From the NCBI RefSeq assembly GCF_002082015.1, contig NZ_CP015109.1, positions 1,992,501 to 2,056,500 on the forward strand: 64,000 bases of DNA, written 5' to 3'. This document shows positions 21,024-33,078 of the stretch, in pieces. A program made the translations under genes and the position numbers. This DNA is from Sporosarcina ureae. Lineage in GTDB: Bacteria > Bacillota > Bacilli > Bacillales_A > Planococcaceae. The notes beneath the pieces are model-generated. The model worked only from the letters and a program-made list of their open reading frames with translations, ran no database searches and was not told the DNA's origin. How positions within the stretch are numbered: the stretch's first letter is position 1; the number at the start of each line of letters is the position of its first letter.

Positions 21024-22034
21024 ATGTCACAGAAGTTGCACGACCATGCATTGCAGTCTCAGAAGCAAGTGATCGATAGACTAACTATGATTCACAAAAG
21101 ACAGCGCATTGGACATGCCTATATATTTGACGGATCAAATGGTGTAGGCAAAGAAGCGGTTGCGCAATACTTCACGAAATTGTTATTATGCATGGACCCA
21201 AAAGAAAATGTTCCATGTGAAACATGTCATTCATGTAAACGTATAGAATCGGGTAATCATCCGAACGTAGTACTAATCAGACCCGATGGACAGGACATTA
21301 AAAAGGATCAGATGTCTGAATTGATTATGAAAATGACGAAAAAAGGATATGAAGAAGGACGGAAAGTATATGTGATTGTGAATGCGGAAAGAATGAATTC
21401 CTCAGCAGCCAATACGTTGCTGAAGTTCTTAGAAGAACCCGAAGGCAGCATCACAGCCATATTGCTCACGGATTCCTATCCATCCATACTACCGACAATT
21501 CAATCACGTTGTCAGCGAATTTCACTTCAGTCGATGAATCGCCAAAGTAGTATTGAAAGTCTTGTAGAAAAAGGAGTTACAGCTTCTATGGCATCCACTG
21601 TAACGATGATGACGGCAAATGTTGAAGTGGCTTATGAAATGGCGCAAGAAGATTCCTTTGTACAGAGACGGAGATTAGTGTTAAAATTAGTAGAGGCAAT
21701 CGAACAGCGAACTCCAGGCGAGGCATTGCTGTTCATTCAGACAGATTGGATGCCTTTCATGAAGGAGAAAAGTGATTGTGAACAAGGACTCGATTTGCTT
21801 CTATTCGCATACCGTGATATTGTAGCGGTCAAAGCAGGATTGCAGTCGACTATATCCTATCCTGATCAATTGGAAATCTTCACAGGACATTCTGTCAAAA
21901 ATACCTATAGCAGTTTAACTGTTAAAATAGATGCCGTCTTGCAGGCGAAAAAACGATTGCATCAAAATATGAATCGTACGCTTTTACTAGAACAATTGGT
22001 GCTTACTATGCAGGAGGGGTTATTGTTTGTTTAA
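21024..22034 (+). CDS. holB: DNA polymerase III delta' subunit
   Basis: Clamp-loader subunit that works with DnaX and HolA to load the sliding clamp. The AAA+ domain shows GSNGVGKEA in the P-loop position (a degenerate Walker A, normal for delta'), a zinc knot CETCHSCKRIESGNHPN near residues 66-83, and NTLLKFLEEPEGS, a strongly conserved clamp-loader segment. SRC in TIQSRCQRI is sensor 1-type. The start has AAGGAGGGG. It overlaps ricT by eight bases. Confidence 0.96.
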   Translation: MSQKLHDHALQSQKQVIDRLTMIHKRQRIGHAYIFDGSNGVGKEAVAQYFTKLLLCMDPKENVPCETCHSCKRIESGNHPNVVLIRPDGQDIKKDQMSELIMKMTKKGYEEGRKVYVIVNAERMNSSAANTLLKFLEEPEGSITAILLTDSYPSILPTIQSRCQRISLQSMNRQSSIESLVEKGVTASMASTVTMMTANVEVAYEMAQEDSFVQRRRLVLKLVEAIEQRTPGEALLFIQTDWMPFMKEKSDCEQGLDLLLFAYRDIVAVKAGLQSTISYPDQLEIFTGHSVKNTYSSLTVKIDAVLQAKKRLHQNMNRTLLLEQLVLTMQEGLLFV

Positions 22035-22854
22035 AGTCGTAGGCGTCCGCTTTAAAAAAGCGGGGAAGTTATATTATTTTGACCCATTGGATATGCCGAT
22101 TGAAATTGGCGACTATGTTATTGTAGAAACCGCAAGAGGGGTAGAATACGGTAAAGTAGCCAGTCGAAGTAATGAAATAGATGATGAAGATGTCGTCTTG
22201 CCACTGAAAAAGATCATTCGTCTTGCAGATGAAGGTGATCGTGAACGTGTGAAGGAAAATGAGCAAGAAGCAAATGAAGCATTTGATGTCTGCGTGGAAA
22301 AAATTACAGAACATCAATTGGATATGCGTTTAGTAGATGTAGAATATACATTTGATCGAAATAAAATTGTATTTTACTTCACTGCTGAAGGCCGGGTGGA
22401 CTTCCGTAATCTAGTGAAGGATCTCGCAGCAATATTCCGCACGAGAATCGAATTGCGCCAAATCGGTGTACGAGATGAGGCAAAAATGTTAGGCGGTATT
22501 GGCCCATGTGGTAGAATGCTTTGCTGTTCAACATTTTTAGGCGATTTTGAGCCAGTATCCATTAAGATGGCGAAAGATCAAAACCTTTCATTGAACCCAT
22601 CAAAGATTTCCGGTCTATGCGGTCGCTTGATGTGTTGCCTGAAGTATGAAAATGATGCATATGAAGAAGCGAAAGCGCTAATGCCCGATCTTGGTAAGCA
22701 AGTAGTTACACAGGATGGAGTAGGAAAAGTAGTCGGACTGAATTTATTGGAGCGTGTGCTTCAGGTGAATATACCGGCATTTGAACGAGTAGTAGAATAT
22801 GCGTGGAGTGAGATTGAGGATCTACAGAAAGAAACAGCTCAATTGACTAAATGA
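22027..22854 (+). CDS. ricT: RicT/YaaT, PSP1-domain regulatory protein
   Basis: Part of the RicA-RicF-RicT complex, which in B. subtilis carries iron-sulfur clusters, helps RNase Y mature some mRNAs and promotes sporulation and competence. The PSP1 C-terminal domain and the conserved cysteines of [15 protein letters not shown] and [13 protein letters not shown] are all present. The start is TTG 22027 with AGGAGGGG seven bases upstream, inside the end of holB. The length of 275 aa is standard. Confidence 0.96.
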   Translation: MFKVVGVRFKKAGKLYYFDPLDMPIEIGDYVIVETARGVEYGKVASRSNEIDDEDVVLPLKKIIRLADEGDRERVKENEQEANEAFDVCVEKITEHQLDMRLVDVEYTFDRNKIVFYFTAEGRVDFRNLVKDLAAIFRTRIELRQIGVRDEAKMLGGIGPCGRMLCCSTFLGDFEPVSIKMAKDQNLSLNPSKISGLCGRLMCCLKYENDAYEEAKALMPDLGKQVVTQDGVGKVVGLNLLERVLQVNIPAFERVVEYAWSEIEDLQKETAQLTK

Positions 22855-22867
22855 TGAGGTGGAACAG

Positions 22868-23227
22868 TTGAAAGAAGTGAACTTCCTTGACAGGGTAATG
22901 GAGTTTGAACAACAGTTGGATTCTATGCAAAAACAATTCAGGGAACTCATTGGATTTGTTGCAAAGATGACTGAAGAAAACCACTCGCTTCGTCTGGAAA
23001 ACCATCATCTGCGAACGCGACTCGATGAAATCGATAAGATTACACAAGATATAGAAGAGGCCGCGCGTGATGAACGTCCAAAGAAGCTTGATGTGGGCGA
23101 AGGCGTAGACAATCTGGCTCGCTTGTACAATGAAGGATTTCATGTGTGCAATGTACACTACGGCAGTAGCCGTAAAGGTGAAGATTGTCTATTCTGCCTG
23201 TCATTCTTAAATAAACAGAACGGTTGA
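22868..23227 (+). CDS. yabA: Replication initiation control protein YabA
   Basis: Negative regulator of replication start; binds DnaA and DnaN. It has an N-terminal leucine-zipper-like coiled coil (about 5-60) and a C-terminal zinc site in HVCNVHYGS and [10 protein letters not shown] (Cys, His, Cys, Cys). I take TTG 22868 with AGGTGG five bases upstream, giving 119 aa, the usual length; a GTG at 22859 is in frame but overlaps that site. Confidence 0.94.
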   Translation: MKEVNFLDRVMEFEQQLDSMQKQFRELIGFVAKMTEENHSLRLENHHLRTRLDEIDKITQDIEEAARDERPKKLDVGEGVDNLARLYNEGFHVCNVHYGSSRKGEDCLFCLSFLNKQNG

Positions 23228-23229
23228 GA

Positions 23230-23262
23230 GGTCAATTCCTATTTTTAGGTATTGGCTTTTTC
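23230..23262 (+). terminator. Weak hairpin after yabA
   Basis: GGTCAATTCCTA pairs with TAGGTATTGGC, with G-U pairs and one mismatch, then CTTTTTC. It may only attenuate read-through into trmN6. Confidence 0.5.
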
Positions 23263-23285
23263 TTTTGAGTGAAGGAGTGTAGATT

Positions 23286-24026
23286 GTGAACCTACGAAGT
23301 GATGAACGACTGGATTATTTATTAGCAGAGGACTTGCGCATTATTCAAAGTCCTTCTGTTTTTTCCTTTTCATTAGATGCAGTGCTATTGGCGCGTTTTG
23401 CCTATATGCCGATACGTGGTGGAAGTATCGTAGATTTATGTACGGGTAACGGTGTAATCCCTTTGTTCATGAGTGCTCGTACAAAAGGTAAAATTATTGG
23501 CGTTGAATTGCAACAACGCTTAGCTGATATGGCGCAGAGAAGTATAGTGCTTAACGGTCTAGAACAACAAATTGCAATTGAACACGGAAACGTCATAGGT
23601 ATTGCCAAAAAAATTGGTTATGAGTTGTATGATACCGTTACATGTAATCCACCATATTTCCCGGCAAATGAAGCAAGTGCTAGAAATAAAAGTGAGCATT
23701 ATACGATTGCTAGACATGAAGTGGAGCTAACATTGGATCAAGCGGTGAAGTCCGCAAGTGAGTTATTGAAACAAGGTGGAAAAGCAGCGTTTGTCCACCG
23801 TCCTGGTAGACTTCTCGACATTGTCACATCGATGAGGCAGTATCGTCTAGAGCCAAAGCGCATTCGTTTTGTCTATCCGAAAGAAGGAAAAGAAGCGAAT
23901 ACCCTTTTAATCGAAGCCATTAAAGATGGAAAACCTGATTTGAAAATTCTTCCTCCTTTATATGTTTACCAAGAAAATGGGGAGTATACAGAAGAAGTGA
24001 GGCAGTTATTGTATGGAGCCGAATGA
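23286..24026 (+). CDS. trmN6: tRNA1(Val) (adenine37-N6)-methyltransferase (YabB)
   Basis: SAM-dependent methyltransferase that modifies A37 of a tRNA. It shows the SAM loop [13 protein letters not shown] (about 45-57) and the N6-adenine signature CNPPYF (about 120). The GTG start has GGAG eight bases upstream. The 246-aa length matches YabB. It overlaps yazA by 14 bases. The tRNA target is taken from the family. Confidence 0.92.
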   Translation: MNLRSDERLDYLLAEDLRIIQSPSVFSFSLDAVLLARFAYMPIRGGSIVDLCTGNGVIPLFMSARTKGKIIGVELQQRLADMAQRSIVLNGLEQQIAIEHGNVIGIAKKIGYELYDTVTCNPPYFPANEASARNKSEHYTIARHEVELTLDQAVKSASELLKQGGKAAFVHRPGRLLDIVTSMRQYRLEPKRIRFVYPKEGKEANTLLIEAIKDGKPDLKILPPLYVYQENGEYTEEVRQLLYGAE

Positions 24027-24276
24027 TCACTACTTCTATGTTCTGATATGTAATGACGGATCGTATTATGCTGGATATACAAATGATTTAGAACGTCGCT
24101 TGCGTGTACATAACGAAGGAAAAGGTGCAAAGTATACAAGAGGGCGCTTACCTGTAAAGTATATTTATCAAGAGTCATTTGAAACGCAAAGACAAGCGAT
24201 GCAAGCGGAATATCAGTTTAAGCAATTAACCCGAAAAGAAAAAGAACAGTATATAAAAAAGGAGCGGTCCACATGA
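24013..24276 (+). CDS. yazA: GIY-YIG domain protein YazA
   Basis: An 87-residue stand-alone GIY-YIG nuclease-fold protein: [19 protein letters not shown] carries both Tyr motifs and [17 protein letters not shown] the catalytic Arg region. Its job is unknown; the family is related to UvrC and homing nucleases. It sits between trmN6 (14-base overlap) and rsmI (ATGA overlap), as in B. subtilis. Confidence 0.95.
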   Translation: MEPNDHYFYVLICNDGSYYAGYTNDLERRLRVHNEGKGAKYTRGRLPVKYIYQESFETQRQAMQAEYQFKQLTRKEKEQYIKKERST

Positions 24277-25151
24277 TTACGTCACAAAAGAGCGCCGAAG
24301 CAACAAAGTTCGGGAAGTTGTTCATTGTAGGTACACCAATCGGCAACCTTGAAGATATGACATTCCGTGCAGTCCGAATCTTACAAGAAGTAGATTACAT
24401 AGCAGCAGAGGATACACGTAATACGATCAAGTTATGTAATCACTTTGAAATTACTACACAATTGATTAGCTATCACGAACATAATACTCGTGTGGCGGGA
24501 GAAAAAATTATAGAACTCCTTCAAAATGGAAAAGATATCGCTATTGTCAGTGATGCAGGGATGCCATGTATTTCAGACCCTGGTGCAGATCTTGTGGAAC
24601 TGGCGATTGAACAGGGAATCGCTGTCGTTTCCGTTCCGGGACCAAACGCAGCTGTTACAGCATTAGTAGCATCGGGCATTACACCGCAACCATTTCTATT
24701 TTTTGGTTTTCTATCGCGCCAAAAGAAAGAGCTCAAAACACAGTTGGAGAAATTACAGCGTTATGAAGAAACGCTAGTATTTTACGAGGCGCCACATCGT
24801 TTAAAACAGACATTGCGCGGTTTAGCGGAACGATTTGGAGACGAAAGAAAGATTGTTATGGCTCGCGAATTGACGAAACGGTTTGAAGAGTTGTTGAGAG
24901 GGACAATTGCAGAAGCGATTGAGTGGGCAGAATCCAATGAAGTTAGAGGCGAGTTCTGTTTGGTTGTGGAAGGTAATCAGAATGTACAACATGAAGTCTC
25001 GACTGCTTGGTGGACAGACTTATCGATTAAGGAGCATGTTGAACATATAATAGAAGAAAAGGAAATTCGTTCGAAAGATGCGATCAAGGAAGTAGCCGAT
25101 ATTCGTGAGTTGAGTAAACGAGATGTGTATCAGGCATATCACATAGAATAA
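24273..25151 (+). CDS. rsmI: 16S rRNA (cytidine1402-2'-O)-methyltransferase
   Basis: Methylates the ribose of C1402 in the decoding centre of 16S rRNA. TP-methylase fold: LFIVGTPIGNLEDMTFRAV at the N-terminus, AAEDTR and SDAGMPCISDPGADL near 95, VPGPNAAVTAL near 125. The length of 292 aa is usual. The start has AGGAG eight bases upstream and overlaps the yazA stop. Confidence 0.96.
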   Translation: MITSQKSAEATKFGKLFIVGTPIGNLEDMTFRAVRILQEVDYIAAEDTRNTIKLCNHFEITTQLISYHEHNTRVAGEKIIELLQNGKDIAIVSDAGMPCISDPGADLVELAIEQGIAVVSVPGPNAAVTALVASGITPQPFLFFGFLSRQKKELKTQLEKLQRYEETLVFYEAPHRLKQTLRGLAERFGDERKIVMARELTKRFEELLRGTIAEAIEWAESNEVRGEFCLVVEGNQNVQHEVSTAWWTDLSIKEHVEHIIEEKEIRSKDAIKEVADIRELSKRDVYQAYHIE

Positions 25152-25154
25152 GAC

Positions 25155-25189
25155 AAAAAATCCTGAACGCATATGCGGTCAGGATTTTT
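25155..25189. terminator. Bidirectional terminator between rsmI and abrB
   Basis: AAAAATCCTGA / TCAGGATTTTT around an inner GCATATGC dyad. The A-run and T-run on the two sides let it serve both converging genes. Confidence 0.9.
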
Positions 25190-25194
25190 ACAAA

Positions 25195-25470
25195 TCAGTT
25201 GATTTTATTTTGAATTTCATCCATCAATTGTTTTGCACCTTCAGGACTCAAAATTAACTTACCGTCGATCAGACGAAGATTATCATCTGACACTTCTCCT
25301 GTAATAGAACATGTCATATTAGGCATGTACTTTTTCAAGATAATTTTGTCGTCGTCCACGTATATTTCTAATGCGTCTTTTTGCTCGATGCCGAGCGTAC
25401 GACGAAGTTCAATCGGGATCACAACGCGGCCTAGCTCATCAACTTTTCTTACAATTCCAGTAGACTTCAT
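25195..25470 (-). CDS. abrB: Transition-state regulator AbrB
   Basis: DNA-binding repressor of post-exponential genes. The N-terminal swapped-hairpin domain is nearly identical to B. subtilis AbrB (STGIVRKVDELGRVVIPIEL, then RRTLGIEQKDALEIYVDDD). The C-terminal half, with Cys in NMTCSITGEVSDDNLRL, serves multimerisation. The length of 91 aa is normal. It is convergent with rsmI. The upstream promoter carries two Spo0A boxes, so repression by Spo0A~P is very likely. Confidence 0.98.
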   Translation of the reverse strand: MKSTGIVRKVDELGRVVIPIELRRTLGIEQKDALEIYVDDDKIILKKYMPNMTCSITGEVSDDNLRLIDGKLILSPEGAKQLMDEIQNKIN

Positions 25471-25503
25471 GGAAAAAATTCCTCCTACATTCCAGTTTTA
25501 ACA

Positions 25504-25520
25504 TTCGTCAAAATTCGACA
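25504..25520 (-). promoter_or_regulatory. Two Spo0A boxes downstream of the abrB promoter
   Basis: On the minus strand, TGTCGAA (25514-25520, exact) and TGACGAA (25504-25510, exact) are separated by three bases and lie about 15-30 bases past the expected start. This is the B. subtilis abrB arrangement. Confidence 0.85.
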
Positions 25521-25541
25521 TATTTCTCTTGTCTGTTAAAT

Positions 25542-25570
25542 ATCATACCAACTCTTCCAATAACCGTCAA
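25542..25570 (-). promoter_or_regulatory. Sigma-A promoter of abrB
   Basis: Minus strand: TTGACG (25565-25570), 17-base spacer, TATGAT (25542-25547). Confidence 0.8.
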
Positions 25571-27732
<2,162 letters not shown>

Positions 27733-27744
27733 TTGATCACATAG

Positions 27745-27794
27745 TAAAGCTGTCAGAGGAAGTCGGAATCAACGACTTCTACTGACAGCTTTTT
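27745..27794 (+). terminator. Terminator after metS
   Basis: Long stem AAGCTGTCAG...AAGTCG / CGACTT...CTGACAGCTT with a GAATCAA loop and a TTTTT tail. Confidence 0.93.
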
Positions 27795-28176
27795 ATTTAG
27801 GCATCAAATAGGTGATGGGGTAGTAGGATGCGGAGTTATACTCTTGCGCATGAGTGATTACGGCTTGATGTGTAATGAGTTGGGGAGCTGATGACTTAGA
27901 AGGGAGGCAGGGTTGTATCATGACTTTCCTCGCCATGGTGTTTGTAAAAGATTTTCGTACCCAATTAGCCATATTGTATGTCGCAATTGTTACAACAAAC
28001 CTATAAAAGTTAAGAGTTTGTTATACACTACCTACTAGTTGAGCATGTCTGACAGTAAGGCATTTCAGTCAAAATAGACAGAATAGAAAAACTGTTTGTT
28101 ACACAATTGTAATGTAAATGAGATGAAAGACATAATCAAAGCTACTAGAATAGAAAACAGTGTTAGGAGAGATACT
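27795..28176. other. metS-yabD intergenic region, no gene seen
   Basis: About 380 bases without a credible gene. A short in-frame extension of yabD to 28096 lacks a ribosome site. It presumably holds the yabD promoter, but no clean -35/-10 pair stands out. Confidence 0.4.
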
Positions 28177-28944
28177 ATGTTTATTGATACACATGTTCAT
28201 TTAAATGCAGATCAATACGAAGAAGACGTAGAAGAAGTCATCCAACGTGCCATTGATGCAAACGTAAAAAAGATGGTTGTAGTTGGATTTGATACGAAAA
28301 CTATCAGTAAAGCCATGGAGTTAGTAGAACAATATTCATTCATCTATGGTGTGATTGGTTGGCATCCTGTTGATGCAGTAGATTGCACAGAAAGTGATTT
28401 ACACTGGATTAAGGAGTTGGCGGCACATCCAAAAGTTGTCGGTATTGGAGAAACCGGACTCGATTATCACTGGGATAAATCACCGAAAGATATACAGCAA
28501 GAGTTATTCCGTAAACAGATACGATTGGCAAAAGAAGTAGAATTGCCAATCATTATTCATAATCGCGACGCAACAGGCGACGTAGTTCGTATTCTGCAGG
28601 AAGAAAATGCAGCGGAAGTCGGTGGGATTATGCATTGCTACAGCGGTAGTGTTGAAACGGCTAAACAATGTATAGAAATGAATTTTCTCATCTCGTTAGG
28701 CGGACCTGTGACATTTAAGAATGCTAGAATGCCGAAAGAAGTAGCAACGAAGATTTCACTTGATAAGTTACTAATCGAAACGGATGCACCGTATTTAGCA
28801 CCGCATCCTTATCGAGGGAAGCGCAATGAACCATCCTATGTCCCATTAGTGGCGGAGGAAATTGCACGGTTGAAAGAAGTGTCGGTTGAAGAGGTGGCAA
28901 AGCAAACGACTGCAAATGCATTACAACTATTTAAGATTCAGTGA
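28177..28944 (+). CDS. yabD: TatD-family metal-dependent DNase (YabD)
   Basis: TIM-barrel amidohydrolase-fold DNase. Metal ligands are visible in DTHVHLNADQY at the N-terminus, GIGETGLDYHW near residue 90, IIHNRDA near 128, HCYSGS near 155, and the final Asp in IETDAPYLAP near 204. ATG 28177 with AGGAGA six bases upstream gives 255 aa, the same as B. subtilis YabD. The family is tied to DNA repair or turnover. Confidence 0.94.
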   Translation: MFIDTHVHLNADQYEEDVEEVIQRAIDANVKKMVVVGFDTKTISKAMELVEQYSFIYGVIGWHPVDAVDCTESDLHWIKELAAHPKVVGIGETGLDYHWDKSPKDIQQELFRKQIRLAKEVELPIIIHNRDATGDVVRILQEENAAEVGGIMHCYSGSVETAKQCIEMNFLISLGGPVTFKNARMPKEVATKISLDKLLIETDAPYLAPHPYRGKRNEPSYVPLVAEEIARLKEVSVEEVAKQTTANALQLFKIQ

Positions 28945-29015
28945 AAAACATATGGCAATTATTTGTCTTATAGATCTGTATGTCTCTAGTTGAGAGCAAT
29001 TGGTAGTTTGGAAGT

Positions 29016-29044
29016 TTGACAGCGTTACGTAAACGCTATATACT
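29016..29044 (+). promoter_or_regulatory. Sigma-A promoter of yabE with operator-like palindromes
   Basis: TTGACA (29016-29021), 17-base spacer, TATACT (29039-29044). The spacer is filled by AGCGTT-ACGTA-AACGCT (29021-29037), and the expected start region by the perfect 14-bp palindrome TACTCGGCCGAGTA (29041-29054). Both look like repressor sites. Confidence 0.75.
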
Positions 29045-29075
29045 CGGCCGAGTAATGAAAGGGGAAATTTTTAAC

Positions 29076-30320
29076 ATGTCTCAGAAGAACTCTAAGATTA
29101 TGCGCATTGGGATTTTATTTATGGCAATGGCATTATTCGTAGCAACAACGTCACTCGTGTTGATTGACGGAAAAAAGAAAAACATCTCAATGGATCTTAA
29201 TGGCAAGCAAATAGAATTACGTACAGCGGCAGCTACAGTGGGAGAGGTACTAGCGGCTAATGATGTAAAAGTACAAAAGCATGACTTAGTAGAACCAGCA
29301 GTCAACACATCGCTTGAAAATGATACAGAGATCAAATGGCAAAAAGCAAATAAAGTAATAATTGATGTTGATGGAAAGACTCAAGAACTTTGGACAACAG
29401 AAGCTACAGTGAATGATGTACTTAAAACAGCAGAGATTGAAGTCGCTACACATGACGAAATCGAACCGGCTTTAGAAACTAAAATTACAGAGAATCAACC
29501 CATCGCAATTGCTAAAGCATTCCCTGTCACTGTCAAAGACGGTGGTAAAGAACGTACAGTCTGGTCGACTCAAACTACAGTCAGAAAGTTTTTGACAGAC
29601 CAAAACATTCGACTTTCAAACTTGGATAAAGTAGAAGGCGACACAAGTGCAAAATTGACGGCATCTAATGCAGTGGTTAATATTGCACGTGTAGAGAGAA
29701 TCACAGATGTAGTTGAAGAGACGGCAGATTTCAAAACTAAAAGAAAAACAGATATGACTATGCTTAAAGGTAAAGAGAAAGTTGTTACTAATGGTAAAAA
29801 AGGTAAACTACAAAAGAAATTCCAAATTACAAAAAAGAATGGAAAAGTAGTTTCTCGTGAATTAGTTGGAAAGACGATGGTAGAAGAACCTACACATAAA
29901 GTCATTCATGTAGGAGCTAAAGCACCAAAAGTTAATGTAGCAACTGCAGCTCCAACAAAAGCATCTACAAGTACACCAGCAAAAGCGCAAGTTGCAGTAT
30001 CACGTGGTACTAGTAGCGAGCCAAGCGGCGGAAAAGAATTCTATGCGAATGCAAGTGCATATACGGCTTATTGTAATGGATGTTCAGGAATCACAGCGAC
30101 AGGTATTAACTTGCGCGCGAATCCGAATATGAAATTAATCGCAGTTGATCCACGAGTAATCCCACTAGGCTCTAAAGTTTGGGTGGAAGGCTATGGTTAT
30201 GCAATCGCAGGAGATACAGGCGGTGCTATCAAAGGAAACCGCATTGATTTACACATGCCTACAAAAGAAGCGGCTTACTCATTTGGTCGTCGTCAAGTAA
30301 AAATTAAAGTCATTAACTAA
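29076..30320 (+). CDS. yabE: YabE: DUF348/G5/3D cell-wall protein (Rpf/Sps-like)
   Basis: Predicted secreted wall-lytic protein related to resuscitation-promoting factors. One N-terminal membrane/signal segment (about 8-30), three DUF348 modules (about 38-75, 95-130, 150-190: TVGEVLAANDV, TVNDVLKTAEI, TVRKFLTDQNI), a G5 domain (about 200-285), an A/P/S/K-rich linker (about 285-325), and a 3D domain (YANASAYTAYCNGCSGITAT...AVDPRVIPLGS...AGDTGGAIKG with its three Asp). ATG 29076 is chosen since the promoter core lies at 29016-29044. The length of 414 aa is close to B. subtilis YabE. Confidence 0.93.
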   Translation: MSQKNSKIMRIGILFMAMALFVATTSLVLIDGKKKNISMDLNGKQIELRTAAATVGEVLAANDVKVQKHDLVEPAVNTSLENDTEIKWQKANKVIIDVDGKTQELWTTEATVNDVLKTAEIEVATHDEIEPALETKITENQPIAIAKAFPVTVKDGGKERTVWSTQTTVRKFLTDQNIRLSNLDKVEGDTSAKLTASNAVVNIARVERITDVVEETADFKTKRKTDMTMLKGKEKVVTNGKKGKLQKKFQITKKNGKVVSRELVGKTMVEEPTHKVIHVGAKAPKVNVATAAPTKASTSTPAKAQVAVSRGTSSEPSGGKEFYANASAYTAYCNGCSGITATGINLRANPNMKLIAVDPRVIPLGSKVWVEGYGYAIAGDTGGAIKGNRIDLHMPTKEAAYSFGRRQVKIKVIN

Positions 30321-30331
30321 TAGTAGTGTGC

Positions 30332-30372
30332 CGATAAGGGGAAGAAAACTCTTCCTCTTATCGGTTTTTTCT
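30332..30372 (+). terminator. Terminator after yabE
   Basis: CCGATAAGGGGAAGA / TCTTCCTCTTATCGG around AAAC, then TTTTTT. Confidence 0.93.
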
Positions 30373-30452
30373 GTTTCCTGCTGGTATAGTGTACAGATTT
30401 GAAAAAACACAGTAAAATAGAAAGAATGACATCCTAAGAAAAGAGGAATATT

Positions 30453-31905
<1,453 letters not shown>

Positions 31906-31955
31906 AAATAATGACAATTTCATATGAAAGAATAGTAAAATTCATCATAAAGTTA

Positions 31956-31985
31956 TTGACAAAGACATAGGTGAACTGTTAAAAT
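31956..31985 (+). promoter_or_regulatory. Upstream veg promoter
   Basis: TTGACA (31956-31961), 18-base spacer, TAAAAT (31980-31985). Confidence 0.65.
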
Positions 31986-31995
31986 AAAAATTTTG

Positions 31996-32024
31996 TTGAC
32001 AAACGCATGTAATGATGTTATGCT
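31996..32024 (+). promoter_or_regulatory. Proximal veg promoter
   Basis: TTGACA (31996-32001), 17-base spacer, TATGCT (32019-32024) with an extended TGT before it. Together with the one upstream it recreates the tandem strong promoters known for B. subtilis veg. Confidence 0.8.
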
Positions 32025-32048
32025 TAGATTTAGTGAGGTGTAAGTAAC

Positions 32049-32315
32049 ATGCCAAAAACATTAGCAGACATTAAAAAGTCACTTGACGCTCATCTAGGGA
32101 AACGTCTTCACTTGAAAGCAAATGGTGGTCGTAAGAAGACGATCGAACATGCTGGAGTCTTGCGCGATACATATCGTGCCGTTTTCGTAGTAGAGTTGGA
32201 TCAGGATGACAATGCGTTTGAAAGAGTTTCTTACAGCTATGCTGATATTTTAACCGAAGCGGTTGAAATAACGGTTCTTGATGGTTCTGACCAAACGGCC
32301 TTTATCATCAAATAA
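32049..32315 (+). CDS. veg: Veg family protein
   Basis: Small, strongly expressed protein; in B. subtilis it promotes biofilm formation by opposing SinR. The start [20 protein letters not shown] and the 88-residue length match the family. It is preceded by two promoters and followed by a terminator, so it is a single-gene unit. In B. subtilis yabG lies just upstream; here the gap from rsmA is only 143 bases. Confidence 0.96.
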   Translation: MPKTLADIKKSLDAHLGKRLHLKANGGRKKTIEHAGVLRDTYRAVFVVELDQDDNAFERVSYSYADILTEAVEITVLDGSDQTAFIIK

Positions 32316-32349
32316 TTCATCATGCTATTTTAATTTATTTCCTAGTGAA

Positions 32350-32378
32350 TCCGCCCGGAACGTTCTGGCGGGTTTTTT
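32350..32378 (+). terminator. Terminator after veg
   Basis: ATCCGCCCGGAAC / GTTCTGGCGGGT stem, nearly loop-closed, followed by TTTTTT. Confidence 0.9.
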
Positions 32379-32456
32379 ATTATGTTATATAAATGAAGTG
32401 TAATTTATCCTTAACGGCACACATTACAAATGTTAGCCGAAAAGGAGGAAACTATA

Positions 32457-32630
32457 ATGGCGAGAAAAGGCGTCATGTCAGATCAATTGAAAGAAGAAAT
32501 CGCGAAAGAGCTTGGCTTCTATGATGTAGTGCAGAAAGAAGGCTGGGGCGGTATTCGCGCACGCGATGCGGGAAACATGGTAAAACATGCAATTGAAATG
32601 GCGAGTAGACAAGCGGAGGAGAAGAAATAA
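32457..32630 (+). CDS. sspF: Small acid-soluble spore protein, SspF type
   Basis: DNA-binding spore protein of the alpha/beta SASP superfamily, made in the forespore. [20 protein letters not shown] and [19 protein letters not shown] match SspF. AAGGAGG lies nine bases before ATG 32457, giving 57 aa. Its place after veg is conserved. Direct evidence that this organism sporulates. Confidence 0.96.
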   Translation: MARKGVMSDQLKEEIAKELGFYDVVQKEGWGGIRARDAGNMVKHAIEMASRQAEEKK

Positions 32631-32671
32631 TCCAACCAATGTCCATAGAATCCAAAACAGGCTGACAAAAG

Positions 32672-32710
32672 GAACTGCAAGGGCGAAATTGCTTTGCAGT
32701 TTCTTTTTTA
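32672..32710 (+). terminator. Terminator after sspF
   Basis: AACTGCAA / TTGCAGTT stem with a 13-base loop, then TCTTTTTT. Confidence 0.85.
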
Positions 32711-33078
32711 CTATAGAGTGTAGTAATACTACATTTAGTCTTAGCATTTTTATTTATAGAAATGAGTGGTTGGATAACAGCACTATTTAATAGTAAAAGT
32801 TAGAGTAAGTGATTATATTCATGCATTTTATTGTCGGTGTATTGCATGGTATAACATATAGAATCTACTCTACCTACGCACTTCTCATTTATAGGATTCT
32901 ATTGACAAAGGTGATTAAAAGTAGACACTATAGGCGTTTATATACGCTTCTTGTAAGTACATATTTCGCGAATTTAGTACATTTATGTAATAAAACAACA
33001 TGTTTTCACGTATTTATCTTTTTAACCAATTAACGTGATATAGTCATTACATCTTATGGAAAAAGGGGACAAATTCGT
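32711..33078. other. AT-rich intergenic region before the SLH gene
   Basis: About 370 bases, no gene with a ribosome site or protein-like composition. TTGACA at 32902-32907 has no well-spaced -10. The SLH gene promoter should be here. Confidence 0.4.
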
